Position numbers and translations under genes: made by a program. A stretch of 25,777 bases of DNA from Scleroderma bovista. Its lineage: Eukaryota > Basidiomycota > Agaricomycetes > Boletales > Sclerodermataceae. The notes under the pieces are model-generated. The model was not told the DNA's origin, did not search any database, and worked only from the letters and a program-made list of their open reading frames with translations. Positions 1-8,404 of the stretch are shown piece after piece (position 1 is the stretch's first letter; each line of letters starts with the position of its first letter). The stretch lies in assembly GCA_037178675.1 (NCBI GenBank), contig JAYMGJ010000835.1, forward strand, positions 1 to 25,777. Reading direction: 5' to 3'.

Positions 1-1417
1 GAGCCGAGTGCACAGTCATCACCAGATATGTCCCAAGCAGTGGTAATCCAGCAGACGGACCTTCACGTGGCATTTATCCCCCCTTACGTCTCCGCCTTCC
101 AGCAGTCCCCATCCCCCATGCCCTGCGGCCCTTCATCGAAGACATATCTGACGAAGATTGTGCCACACCCCACCAGCAATCGTTTCATCATCCATCCAGT
201 ACCAACAGTACTCGTGCAAAACCATCCAAGCGGCAGCGCCTCGCGTGAGTCTTCAGTCAGGCGTCACAAGTCTACATACCCTGCCGACCTCACACCCGTC
301 CCCTCATCCCTCCGTCCCCTTTGCCCTGCCCGTGACCGCTTAGAGCAATGGAAACCTCTCATCGCATCTCGTCCTCAACATGGCAGTAATCTACCATTGC
401 TATCTTCGGATGAATTATCCCGCATTGAACGTGTCGTAACTCATGCTTGGGCCGACAGTACCAAGGAGACTTATGGTTCCGGACTCCTTATATACCATGT
501 TTTTTGTGACAGCAAACACATCCCGGACGCTCACCGTGCCCCCGCTAGCTCCATTCTAATCTCGTCTTTCCTGTCAAACCTCGCGGGATTTTACTCCAGT
601 GCCACCGTTTCAAACTATCTCCAAGGAGTACGTGCCTGGCACATAATCCACGGCCTGGACTGGACTATAAAAGACGACGAAGTGAATGCCCTCCTCAAGG
701 CAGCAGCCACACTCGCTCCCCCTTCATCTAAACGCAAACCAAGAGAGCCTTACACCATAGATACCATCGCCACAATTCACCGGAGCTTGGATCTAGACAC
801 CCCCTTGCATGCTGCCATCTTCGCCTGCCTAACCACTATCTTTTATGCAACCGCACGAGTCGGTGAATTTACAGTCCCGAAACTGGATGCATTTGACCCC
901 CTCAAGCATGTCAAACTCCAAGACATGCGCCGTGAAAGTGACCGGAATGGCAGAGAGATCACCAACTTCCATCTCCCCCGCACCAAAGCAGCGCCCCAGG
1001 GCGAGGATGTAAATTGGGCCAGGCAGAATGGTCCCTCTGACCCGGAATTCGCCCTCGACAACCACCTTCGTGTCAACAATCCGCTACCAGAGTCTCCACT
1101 CTTTGCATATAGAGACGGCCCCAAAGGAATCTTAAAACCTTTGACCCGCAATAAATTTTATTTCCACACTCTCCTTCGCAGCCAAAGCCACAGGCATCAA
1201 GCCTCTCAGTGGCCATAGCCTCCGCATCGGTTCAACTCTTGAATATCTCCTCCGCAACATTCCGTTCGACGTCGTCAAAGTCAAAGGCCGATGGGCCAGT
1301 GACGCTTTCCTCTTATATCTGCGCCGCCATGCCCAGATTTTAGCACCATACATGCAAGCCACTCCGGAGCTCCACGAATCTTTCCTTCGCTACACCATGC
1401 CCCCAGTTCGTGGCTAA
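1..1417 (+). pseudogene. Frameshifted tyrosine recombinase (Ngaro/DIRS or Crypton type)
   Basis: The first frame is open from the left edge (first ATG at 28) to a stop at 1218; the protein continues in another frame from about 1178 to a stop at 1415-1417. Catalytic tyrosine-recombinase residues are split between the frames: Arg of TARVGE (residue 277 from ATG 28) and a candidate Lys in RTKA (320) in the first; His-Ser-Leu-Arg (1214-1225), Gly-Arg-Trp (Trp at 1292) and a likely Tyr nucleophile in LYLRR (1316-1318) in the second. A core-binding-like helical region (about 125-230) precedes them. These enzymes cut and rejoin DNA during integration of Ngaro/DIRS retroelements or Cryptons; no reverse transcriptase lies inside the window, so the class is undecided. 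The frame break near 1175 separates the two halves of the active site, so this copy is probably dead, unless a sequencing error or unrecognised intron is involved. C-terminal MPPVRG looks like the natural end. Confidence 0.8.
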
Positions 1418-1975
1418 ACTGCCAACTTCTTGCAAGTTCTTCCTGGGTAAGTTTCCCTCCTCCTACTGCTCCAGGGTCGACCGCATGCGCTCGTTGCGTC
1501 GTCGCACTCCTACCCTATGGGAACCGCAGCTCACGTTCTATCCAGGACCAGCAGTCGAGGCCGGAGGCGCTTCGCGCCCTCACCCAAATCCCTCTCTTCG
1601 CATCAGATCTTTCGTAGCACGCATCCACTAATCACTCAAATTGTATTTACCTTTAACGCGATTATGTCAACCTCACCACTTGCTCCCTCCGTTTTCAGCG
1701 CATCTCAGTCTCAGCTCAGCTCAAAGATCCCCCTCTTCTCACTTGGATTGAATGACTCAGGCCCGTTTCGGCGGTAGAAATGGCTTACATGAATCCACAC
1801 ATATCTTGGTTTGAGGCTAGTACTATCCTCCGACAGTCGTTCCTTCGTTGAACAAGGGTTGCTCGCAGACCACATACAGCAGCCCTTCGCCTATGGGTTC
1901 ATGGTACAGGTAATGTATGTACTACGGATGACTCAAAACCATGTGTACAAGGCGAGAATGGAAACTTCAAAGCTT
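1418..1975. other. Intergenic flank, no gene seen
   Basis: This stretch lies between the recombinase stop and the stop codon of the first P450, which is read toward it. Only short frames occur and none carries a recognisable motif. The right part, from about 1838, is shared with 5543-5677 and is therefore 3' flank of the duplicated P450 block. The left part may hold the 3' end of the recombinase element, but I could not see its terminal repeats. Confidence 0.6.
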
Positions 1976-4115
1976 TCACAATCTCCTCCTCATCAAGATC
2001 CGGGTAGTGGGATCTGGAGCCACGAAGATCCCAAACTCCGAAGTCTTCAAGGATCTCGGTGCATTGTCTTCGAGCTTCAAGTCGTACGATGTCACAATAC
2101 GGGCGAGCAATGTCTTCTGTACCAATGCTGCGAAGGCCCTCCCCGGACTATTAGGACGGCCACAGGTAAGCTGCAGGTATAGAGACAGGAACGGACATGA
2201 CCATACCATGCATGTCTTCCGTGCCCAAACACCATGAAGTCCGAACTAATGGATATCAATTGCTCTCTTGTTCCGTCGCCGTCACGATTGGGCCGAGCAA
2301 AACGGAAGGGATCGAATGTATTTGGTGAACTGTAGATTGCGTTGTCGTGGTGAACAACATAGGTCGGGGAAGCGATGATGCATCCCTTTGGCACAACTCT
2401 GCCGTCCGAGAAAGTGAAGTCATGCATTACTTTCCGCAGCATGACCACTGATGGCAGTTAGTAAGTTAGTAAAAACCATTGGAGCAGAAGAACTCACAAG
2501 TACTATTTGAGCCAAAGCGGTGACTTTCTTTCAAGAAGCTATCAATCATGTGCATCTCGTCTATCGCAGTTTTTGTCCACCCATTTTGATGTACTACAGA
2601 GTCTACTTCTTCGCGGAGAGGTTCGAGATACTCCGGGTATGCCGCAAGGTTGTACAATGCTGACAAGAAAGTCTGGAGGGGACGTCATTGGCAACGCATA
2701 TTTTTAGAAAAGAAAGAAATATCGCCTCACGACTGATGTTGCCTGTGGGGACAGCATCAGGGAGTTAACTCATGGAATACAGAGAGGTCATACATGGATA
2801 GATGCGAATACCATGATCAACATGCGCTGTGTAATCTCCAGCTCCGAGGTTTCAGTACCATGGTCGATCACCCATTGAAGGAAGTCATTCTATGGTTTGA
2901 GCTAAGGTTAAATGGTACATCGGTACTAGAAGTCGGCAAACCGGTGCATCAGTCTGGTTTCCGTCGTGAGGGTGCAGCGCCCTGCTTTTCTGACGTTCTC
3001 TGATAGTAGGGCCAAGATATTCGACTGCTTGTTCAGTGAGTCTTGACTGAGATGTCGCAATTTTTGCAACGACGCTAAGGACGGTGGTTTAATGATGAGC
3101 ACCTATAATTAATTGAAAAGATTTACGACCTACGGCCACATAAAACTAGGGAAGAAGCCCAGCTTTATCGCTGAAATTATAACACCGATGGAGAACTGTA
3201 CACAGAGTTCCAGCCAGCCGGAATTGCGACCTGAATATTAAATCGTGAACTTATCTCATGCTGGGTAAGGGGAGTAGACAAACAGAGGGGTAGCCCAAAA
3301 AATGCCCGGCTGCTTGTTCTGGAGACTACCTTTCGAATGCTGTCGAAAGCAACAACACTCTTCCACTCTACTGACATTAATCACTAATCGAATGCAAGCG
3401 ATATTATTTTTGCCTACCGCTGTCTCCTAAACCAAATGCTTCGCTCAAGGACAAGGTGATCTCATCTTCAATGTTTGGGAACAAGGCAGTGAGCTGACGA
3501 GTGAGGTGTGTTTTGATAATCGAAAAATGATACGGTTCCCATGCCACCCGGTGGCCAACAGTAAAGGGAATCTGGAAAAACTGACATGGTTTTCTGCAAT
3601 GAGAACCAAGGGATGTCTGAGGCTGCACCTCTTACGTCGTAATTTGCTTCACCCGAGGATAACTGTTCGTCTGGAGCCGTCCTGACTTCCTCGAGCAATT
3701 TGTTACCGCTGACAACTACAATCCAACTATAGAGATACGGAATCTTGAATGGAATGTCTTTATACTAGACAAGGAATGAACGGATGGACTAATTGATTTC
3801 GAGGACATGTCGTACCTTGTCATAGCCCTCTTGCACGAGTTCAGACACACCGCCCAGGTTCTTGATACCTGACCAGCAAGAGCCTATCCATGTGGTCGAT
3901 CCAACAGTTGGAATTGCATGGAGCTAGAATAACCGCTGAGAAACGGAAGAAAGAACAAGAATATTGAACTCGCCTTAGAAGACCTGGAGAGGATTTGGGA
4001 TGTGATAGTAACTGTCAGAAGGACAATAAAAAGCGGGGCTGATACTAGAGAGAGGTTAGTGAGCATGGCGAAATCCTGGACAGGGTGGGCAGTAATTGAC
4101 CCCATCTTATACAAG
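1838..4115 (-). repeat. Duplicated P450 block, copy A
   Basis: About 2.28 kb that aligns in the same orientation with 5543-7840. Similarity covers all exons and introns of the P450 gene, about 140 bp beyond its stop codon, and the stretch upstream of the start codon as far as a shared TATAAGATGGGG-like sequence. It is lost abruptly on both sides. The even conservation of introns indicates a recent segmental duplication rather than retrocopying. Confidence 0.85.
1976..4066 (-). CDS. Cytochrome P450 monooxygenase, copy A (12 exons)
   Basis: Joined exons (minus): 4066-3974, 3923-3816, 3764-3636, 3580-3418, 3370-3284, 3230-3134, 3074-2942, 2889-2794, 2742-2731, 2672-2498, 2447-2207, 2147-1976. 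They give an unbroken 501-residue protein, normal for a fungal P450. An N-terminal anchor (LSLVSAPLFIVLLTV) points to the ER membrane. Visible family motifs: I-helix FASIHATSV, ExxR as KESHR (E355-R358), FDPFRF, and heme-ligand loop FGHGRHACPG, whose Cys445 codon is split by the last intron. Overall pattern resembles basidiomycete ent-kaurene-oxidase-like/CYP512-type enzymes; the substrate cannot be told. An upstream in-frame ATG at 4105 would add 13 residues; I prefer 4066 because only that start is in frame in copy B too. Intron 1 has a GC donor and exon 9 is 12 nt. The gene sits tandem to copy B, separated by a LINE remnant. Family is secure; exact subfamily is not. Confidence 0.85.
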
Positions 4116-4448
4116 AGTCGCTTGTTACTACTCCGAACTTTTTCGGTTCCCTCCGTCGTGTCAGCAACACGGGCCTGGCACGAGCACCCAAAGCCCCGAC
4201 TACTACATAGTCGCGAGTCACAGAGGCTCCGGAAACCCCAATTTAGCAATGAAGAAAAATAAGATGCGTTATTTGTATATAGTACCGGACTTCCCTTCCC
4301 TCTCCCAGTTCAACTTTCCCCTCGTTGTCACTGTCAGCTTGTCCTTTCATCATTATTCCTATTGTTTCCCAGGCCCCGGATCAGTAGAGTACAAAGTGCC
4401 TAATCTGTCTCAAGATTATGTACTTTAAATTTATTTGTAGTACTCTTA
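4116..4448. other. Upstream region of P450 copy A, no gene seen
   Basis: This is the stretch between the conserved P450 block and the direct repeat that begins the LINE insertion. It lies 5' of the minus-strand P450 gene and presumably carries its promoter. The only shared element is the TATAAG-like sequence at about 4106-4112, which is also found upstream of copy B. The frames here are short and carry no recognisable domain. Confidence 0.5.
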
Positions 4449-4460
4449 TATTATCAATGC
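4449..4460 (+). repeat. Left 12-bp target-site duplication of the LINE
   Basis: The sequence TATTATCAATGC occurs here and again at 5144-5155. Detectable LINE homology starts just after this copy, and the second copy follows a short TC-repeat tail, so the pair is best read as a target-site duplication. With only 12 bp, chance is not fully excluded. Confidence 0.6.
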
Positions 4461-5143
4461 ATGGTCGCCTCATCCAATGTCGCACAGGTCACGCCTTTAT
4501 CATTGGGCGAGTACTACAACAAACACGTCCTGGGCCACTGAAGACCGCTCCTGCCCATGTGGCGAACCACTCCAATCGCGACCACATCATAGCCACCTGC
4601 CCCACATATGAAGAACAACGCCAGATCCTCAAATCCGCCTCTGAGGATCTTGTCACGTCAGACATCATCGGCACCACAGAAGGCATAGAGGCACTGGTAA
4701 AATTCCTCCGCGCCACCAACGCATTCAAAAAACATCGCGCCCCCACCCCACCCGAAGTACCTCCAGTACAACCATGACACTACTCTGACCTCCCTTCTAC
4801 CCAGGTCATTCCCGTTGTCCGTACCACACGCAAAATGTCCCCTACGGACACCTCGCATGACCCCCACCCACCCAAAGTATTTCCCGCACAACCGTGACGT
4901 CGTACTGACCCCCCTTTTTTCCAGATCCAGATCGTGACTTTTCGCATCATCATCATCAACATCGGACTATTCTGTTTATTGCACGCATCGTGTCCCCGCT
5001 GGGGTTACTCCATAAGACCCTCATACCTAGATGACCTATAAATACTCGCTATATAGTACCCTTTCTCTCTAAATATGTTACTCTCCTAGCACTTTTCGTT
5101 TGCTTGCAGCGGGATATAAATTTAGAATTCTCTCTCTCTCTCC
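4461..5143 (+). mobile_element. 5'-truncated non-LTR retrotransposon (LINE) remnant
   Basis: Only the 3' end of the coding region and the 3' tail remain. Reading three frames in turn recovers the C-terminal zinc-knuckle region of fungal LINE polyproteins: RTGHAFI, then GEYYNKH in a second frame (from 4506), then CPCGEPLQSR in a third (from about 4552), then DHIIATCPTYEEQRQIL in the original frame (from 4580). The order is that of the Cys/His element following the RNase H domain. At least two frame changes in 130 bp show it is long dead. Behind the coding remnant lie two similar ~65-bp stretches (about 4744-4803 and 4865-4924) and a TC-repeat tail at 5129-5142. A 12-bp direct repeat flanks the whole. 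Family assignment below LINE is not attempted. Confidence 0.75.
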
Positions 5144-5155
5144 TATTATCAATGC
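5144..5155 (+). repeat. Right 12-bp target-site duplication of the LINE
   Basis: Second copy of TATTATCAATGC, directly after the TC tract. Together with 4449-4460 it brackets the LINE remnant. Confidence 0.6.
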
Positions 5156-5542
5156 TTGGAAAACAATTACTAGTGCACAAAGTGATCATTTTACTATAGA
5201 AGATACAAAATATACTATGGGTCATTGTCGTTGTCGTCGCGTTGGTAGTGATCGGTGTTGTCGTCAGCGCTAAGGGTGGCAGTGGTGGCTGGCGTCGCCG
5301 TCTGGTCGTAGCGACGCACGGTGGCCGTCGTCGACGCTTGTGGTAGCGCCTAGTGGCTGTGGCGGGCGTGGCAGGCTTCGGGCGTGGCAGGCTTGTCTGG
5401 ATAGGCTGCACGGTGGCACACCACTCACCACTCCTTGTCATGGATCTTAGCCTTGACGTTGTTGTCGGTAACTGGCATTGGTGGTATTGACGCAGATCGT
5501 CGTCGTCATCTTGGTTGCCACTTGCTAGTCATGTCCCCCCAC
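5156..5542. repeat. Low-complexity GTC/GTT/GGC-rich spacer
   Basis: Between the LINE and P450 copy B the sequence is rich in GTC, GTT and GGC trinucleotides, densest at about 5216-5400. Reverse frames give only Thr/Arg/Pro-rich low-complexity peptide without a domain. No gene is supported. A compositionally similar tract in reverse complement occurs at about 24655-24770. Confidence 0.55.
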
Positions 5543-5677
5543 AGTTGTTCCTTCAAGGAGGGTTGCTCGCAGACCACATACAGCAGCCCTTCACTTATGG
5601 GCTCATAGTGCAGGTAATGTACTACGGGTATGACTCAAAGCCATGTGTACAAGGCGAGAATGGAAACTTCAAAGCTT

Positions 5678-7783
5678 TCACAATCTCCTCCTCATCAAGA
5701 TCCGGGTAGTGGGATCTGGAGCCACGAAGATCCCAAACTCCAAAGTCTTCAAGGATCTCGGTGCATTGTCTTCGAGCTTCAAATCGTACGATGTCACAAT
5801 ACGGGCGAGCAATGTCTTCTGTATCAATGCTGCGAAGGCCCTCCCCGGACTATTAGGACGGCCGAAGGTAAGCTGCAAGTATAAAGGGACAGGAGCGGAC
5901 ATGACCATACCATGCATGTCTTCCGTGCCCAAACGTCATGAAGTCCGAACTAATGGATATCAATTGCTCTCTTGTTCCGTCGTCGTCACGATGGGTCCGA
6001 GAAAAACGGAAGGGATCGAATGTATTTGGTGAACTGTAGATTGCGCTGTCATGGTGAACAGCATACGTCGGGGAAGCGATGATGCATCCCTTTGGCACAA
6101 CTCTGCCGTCCGAGAAAGTGAAGTCATTCAGGACCCTCCGCAACATGACCACTGATAACAGTTAATAAATCAGATGGAAACCCTTGGGAGCAGAAGAACT
6201 CACAGGTACTTGAACCGCCAAGGCGATGACTCTCTTTCAAGAAGCTATCAATCATGTGCATCTCGTCTATCGCAGTTTTTGTCCACCCATATTGATGTAC
6301 TTCGTAGTCTACTTCTTCGCGGAGAAGTTCGAGATATTCCGGGTGTGCAGCAAGGTTGTACAATACCGACAAGAAAGTCTGGATTGGCCTCCATTGGCAA
6401 TGCATATTTTTAGAGAAGAAAGAAATATCGCCTTACGACTGAAGTTGTCTGTGAGGACAGAATCAGGGAGTTACCTCGTGGAATTATAAGAGGTCGTACG
6501 TGAACCGACGCGAATACCATGGCCAACATGCGCTGTGTAATCTCCAGCTCCGAGGTTTCAGTACCATGATCGATCACCCATTGAAGGAAGTCATTCTATG
6601 GTTTGAGCTAGAAGTTAAATACTGGTACTTCGATACTAGAAGTGGGCAAACCGGTGCGGGTGCATCAGTCTGGTTTCCGTCGTGAGGGTACAGCGTCCTG
6701 CTTTTCTGACGTGCTCTGATAGTAGGGCCAAGATATTCCACTGCTTGGTTAGTGAGTCTTGACTGAGATGTCGCAAATTTTGTAACGACACTAAGGACGG
6801 TGGTTTAATGATGAGCGCCTATAACTGAAAAGCTTTACGACCTACGGCCACATGAAGCTTGGGAAGAAGCCCAGCTTTGTCGCTGAAATTAAAACACCGA
6901 AGGAGAACTGCACACAGAATTCCAGCCAGCCGGGATTGCGACCTGAATATTGTATCGTGAACATCTCACGCTGGGTAAGGGGAGCAGACAAACAGAGGGG
7001 TAGCCCAAAAAATGCCCGGCTGCTTGTTTTGGAGACCACCTTTCGAATGCTGTCAAAAGCAACAATACTCTTCCACTCTACTGACATTGATCACTGATAG
7101 AATGCAAGCGATAATTTTTTTTTGGCCTACCGCTGTCTTCTAAACCAAATGCTTCGCTCAAAGACAAGGTGATCTCGTTTTCAATGCTTGGGAACAAGGC
7201 GGTGAGCTGACGAGCGAAGCGTGTTCTGATAATTGAAAAATGATACGGTTCCCGTGCCACCCGGTGGCCAATAGTAAAGGGAACTTTGAAAAACTGACAT
7301 AGTTTTTTGCCATGAGAACCAAGGGGACGTCTGAGACTGAGCCTCTTACGTAGTTATTTGCTTCATCCGAGGATAACTGTTCGTCTGGAGCCCTCCTGAC
7401 TTCCTCGAGCAATTTGTCACCGCTGACAACCACGATCCAGTTGTAGAGATACGGAATCTTAAACGGAATGTCTCTGTACTAGGCAAGAATGAATGGATGG
7501 ACTAATTGATTTCGAGGACATGTTGTACCTTGTCATAACCCTCTTGCACGAGTTCAGAGACGCTGCCTAAGTTCTTGAAAGCTGACCAGCAAGAGCCTAC
7601 CCATGTGGTCGACCCAACAGTTGGAATTGCATGGAGCTATAATAACCGCTGAGAAACGGAAAGGAAAAATAAGAATATTGAACTCGCCTTAGAAGACCTG
7701 GAGAGGATTTGGAATGCGATAGTACTAACTGTCAGTAGGACACTCAAAAGCGGGACTGATACTAGAGAGAAGTTAGTGAGCAT
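5678..7783 (-). CDS. Cytochrome P450 monooxygenase, copy B (12 exons)
   Basis: Joined exons (minus): 7783-7688, 7636-7529, 7478-7350, 7293-7131, 7080-6994, 6942-6846, 6790-6652, 6595-6500, 6448-6437, 6378-6204, 6151-5911, 5849-5678. Exon lengths sum to 1515 nt, giving 504 residues with no internal stop. Motifs: membrane anchor at about 5-27, I-helix FASVHTTSV (301-309), KESHR (E358-R361), FDPFRF (412-417), FGHGRHACPG with heme-ligating Cys448. Read without splicing, the heme loop seems to have Trp instead of Cys; the 61-nt last intron restores Cys-Pro-Gly. Intron 1 uses a GC donor (GCGAGT) and exon 9 is only 12 nt (Thr-Thr-Ser-Val); both features are shared with copy A. As a class II-type P450 it would take electrons from an ER P450 reductase. 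The pattern is ent-kaurene-oxidase/CYP512-like; substrate unknown. Confidence 0.88.
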
Positions 7784-7831
7784 GGTGACGTCTCCTAGAC
7801 AGGATGGGACCGCGGTCAGCAATTGACCCCA

Positions 7832-7840
7832 TCTTATAGT
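7832..7840 (-). promoter_or_regulatory. TATA-like element of P450 copy B
   Basis: On the minus strand ACTATAAGA lies about 50 bp before the start ATG at 7783. The neighbouring TATAAG...ATGGGGTCAATT is shared with copy A at about 4093-4112. The ATG in that shared stretch is in frame in copy A but out of frame in copy B, which suggests it is promoter or leader rather than the true start. Confidence 0.45.
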
Positions 7841-8120
7841 ATCAATATCGTGCCATCTGTAAGTGTTAGTTGACTGTCATGAAGACATTCCCGCGATGGG
7901 TCGCACTCTTTGATGCAACCTATTAGGGGTGCCCGTGACAAGTTTGGAAGCTAAAGATAGAAGTGGCCCACGCCGTGGAGCCTTGGAAAGAATTATCCGT
8001 TCATACGGACAAAGAACCTCTGAGTGCATTTCGGAAGCCAGCTATGTGCCGACGGTCGTGGGATCTGTAACCTGACATTTGCCCGCCGGGGTTTGATCGG
8101 TTGATCTTTCAACAAGACGG
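7841..8120. other. Intergenic, no gene seen
   Basis: A short spacer between the P450 copy B promoter and the tRNA gene. No frame with recognisable content on either strand. Confidence 0.5.
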
Positions 8121-8127
8121 AAAAAAA
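8121..8127 (-). terminator. RNA polymerase III terminator
   Basis: A run of seven T on the minus strand begins three bases after the tRNA-Gly 3' end. This is the standard pol III stop signal. Confidence 0.85.
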
Positions 8128-8130
8128 GAA

Positions 8131-8202
8131 TACGCCGAAGGGGAGTCGAACCCCTGCCGCTTGCTTGGAAGGCAAGCATGATAACCGCTTCACCATCGGC
8201 GT
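8131..8202 (-). tRNA. tRNA-Gly (anticodon UCC)
   Basis: A complete 72-nt cloverleaf, no intron. The seven-base acceptor stem ACGCCGA pairs with TCGGCGT, with discriminator A. D stem GTGA/TCAT has loop AGCGGTTA. The anticodon stem CTTGC/GCAAG closes loop CTTCCAA, with TCC at positions 34-36, so it reads GGA codons. T arm AGGGG-TTCGACT-CCCCT. The internal promoter boxes match consensus: A box TGGTGAAGCGG (8195-8185) and B box GGTTCGACTCC (8152-8142). CCA is not encoded, as expected in eukaryotes. It is transcribed divergently from the epsin gene, whose ATG is 202 bp away. Confidence 0.95.
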
Positions 8203-8404
8203 GGCGGAAGAGGAGAGTGGAAGCATCCAGTTGGTATGGACTGGTCGAAGCCAATCCTAATAGTGTACATTCTTGCTGCGCTTGACACTGGTCAATACTG
8301 TACAGTGTAATAGCCTTCCGTTTCATCTCTCCGACCTTCCCTTCCCACGAACTACCGAACCCGCCAACAACGACAGCGGCAATACCTCAACGCGCTTGCG
8401 GGCC

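Larger units (their letters stand above)
5543..7840 (-). repeat. Duplicated P450 block, copy B
   Basis: This block aligns with 1838-4115 in the same orientation, introns included. Small indels distinguish the copies: two extra codons at the end of exon 7, one extra codon in exon 1, and changes just upstream of the start. Confidence 0.85.

Noticed and set aside
1811..2237. Plus-strand open frames over the P450 3' ends (also 5515-6032).
   Set aside because: They are antisense shadows of P450 exons 11-12, duplicated only because the genes are. They carry no domain.
2092..2448. Apparent loss of the P450 heme cysteine (FGHGRHAW-Tyr-Gly) in unspliced frames of both copies.
   Set aside because: The TG of the Cys codon is followed by a GTATGG donor, and splicing to TAG|TCCGGGG restores Cys-Pro-Gly in frame. 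The ligand is present.
5049..5441. 130-codon Thr/Arg-rich minus frame.
   Set aside because: It is produced by GTC/GTT trinucleotide-rich simple sequence and partly overlaps the LINE tail.
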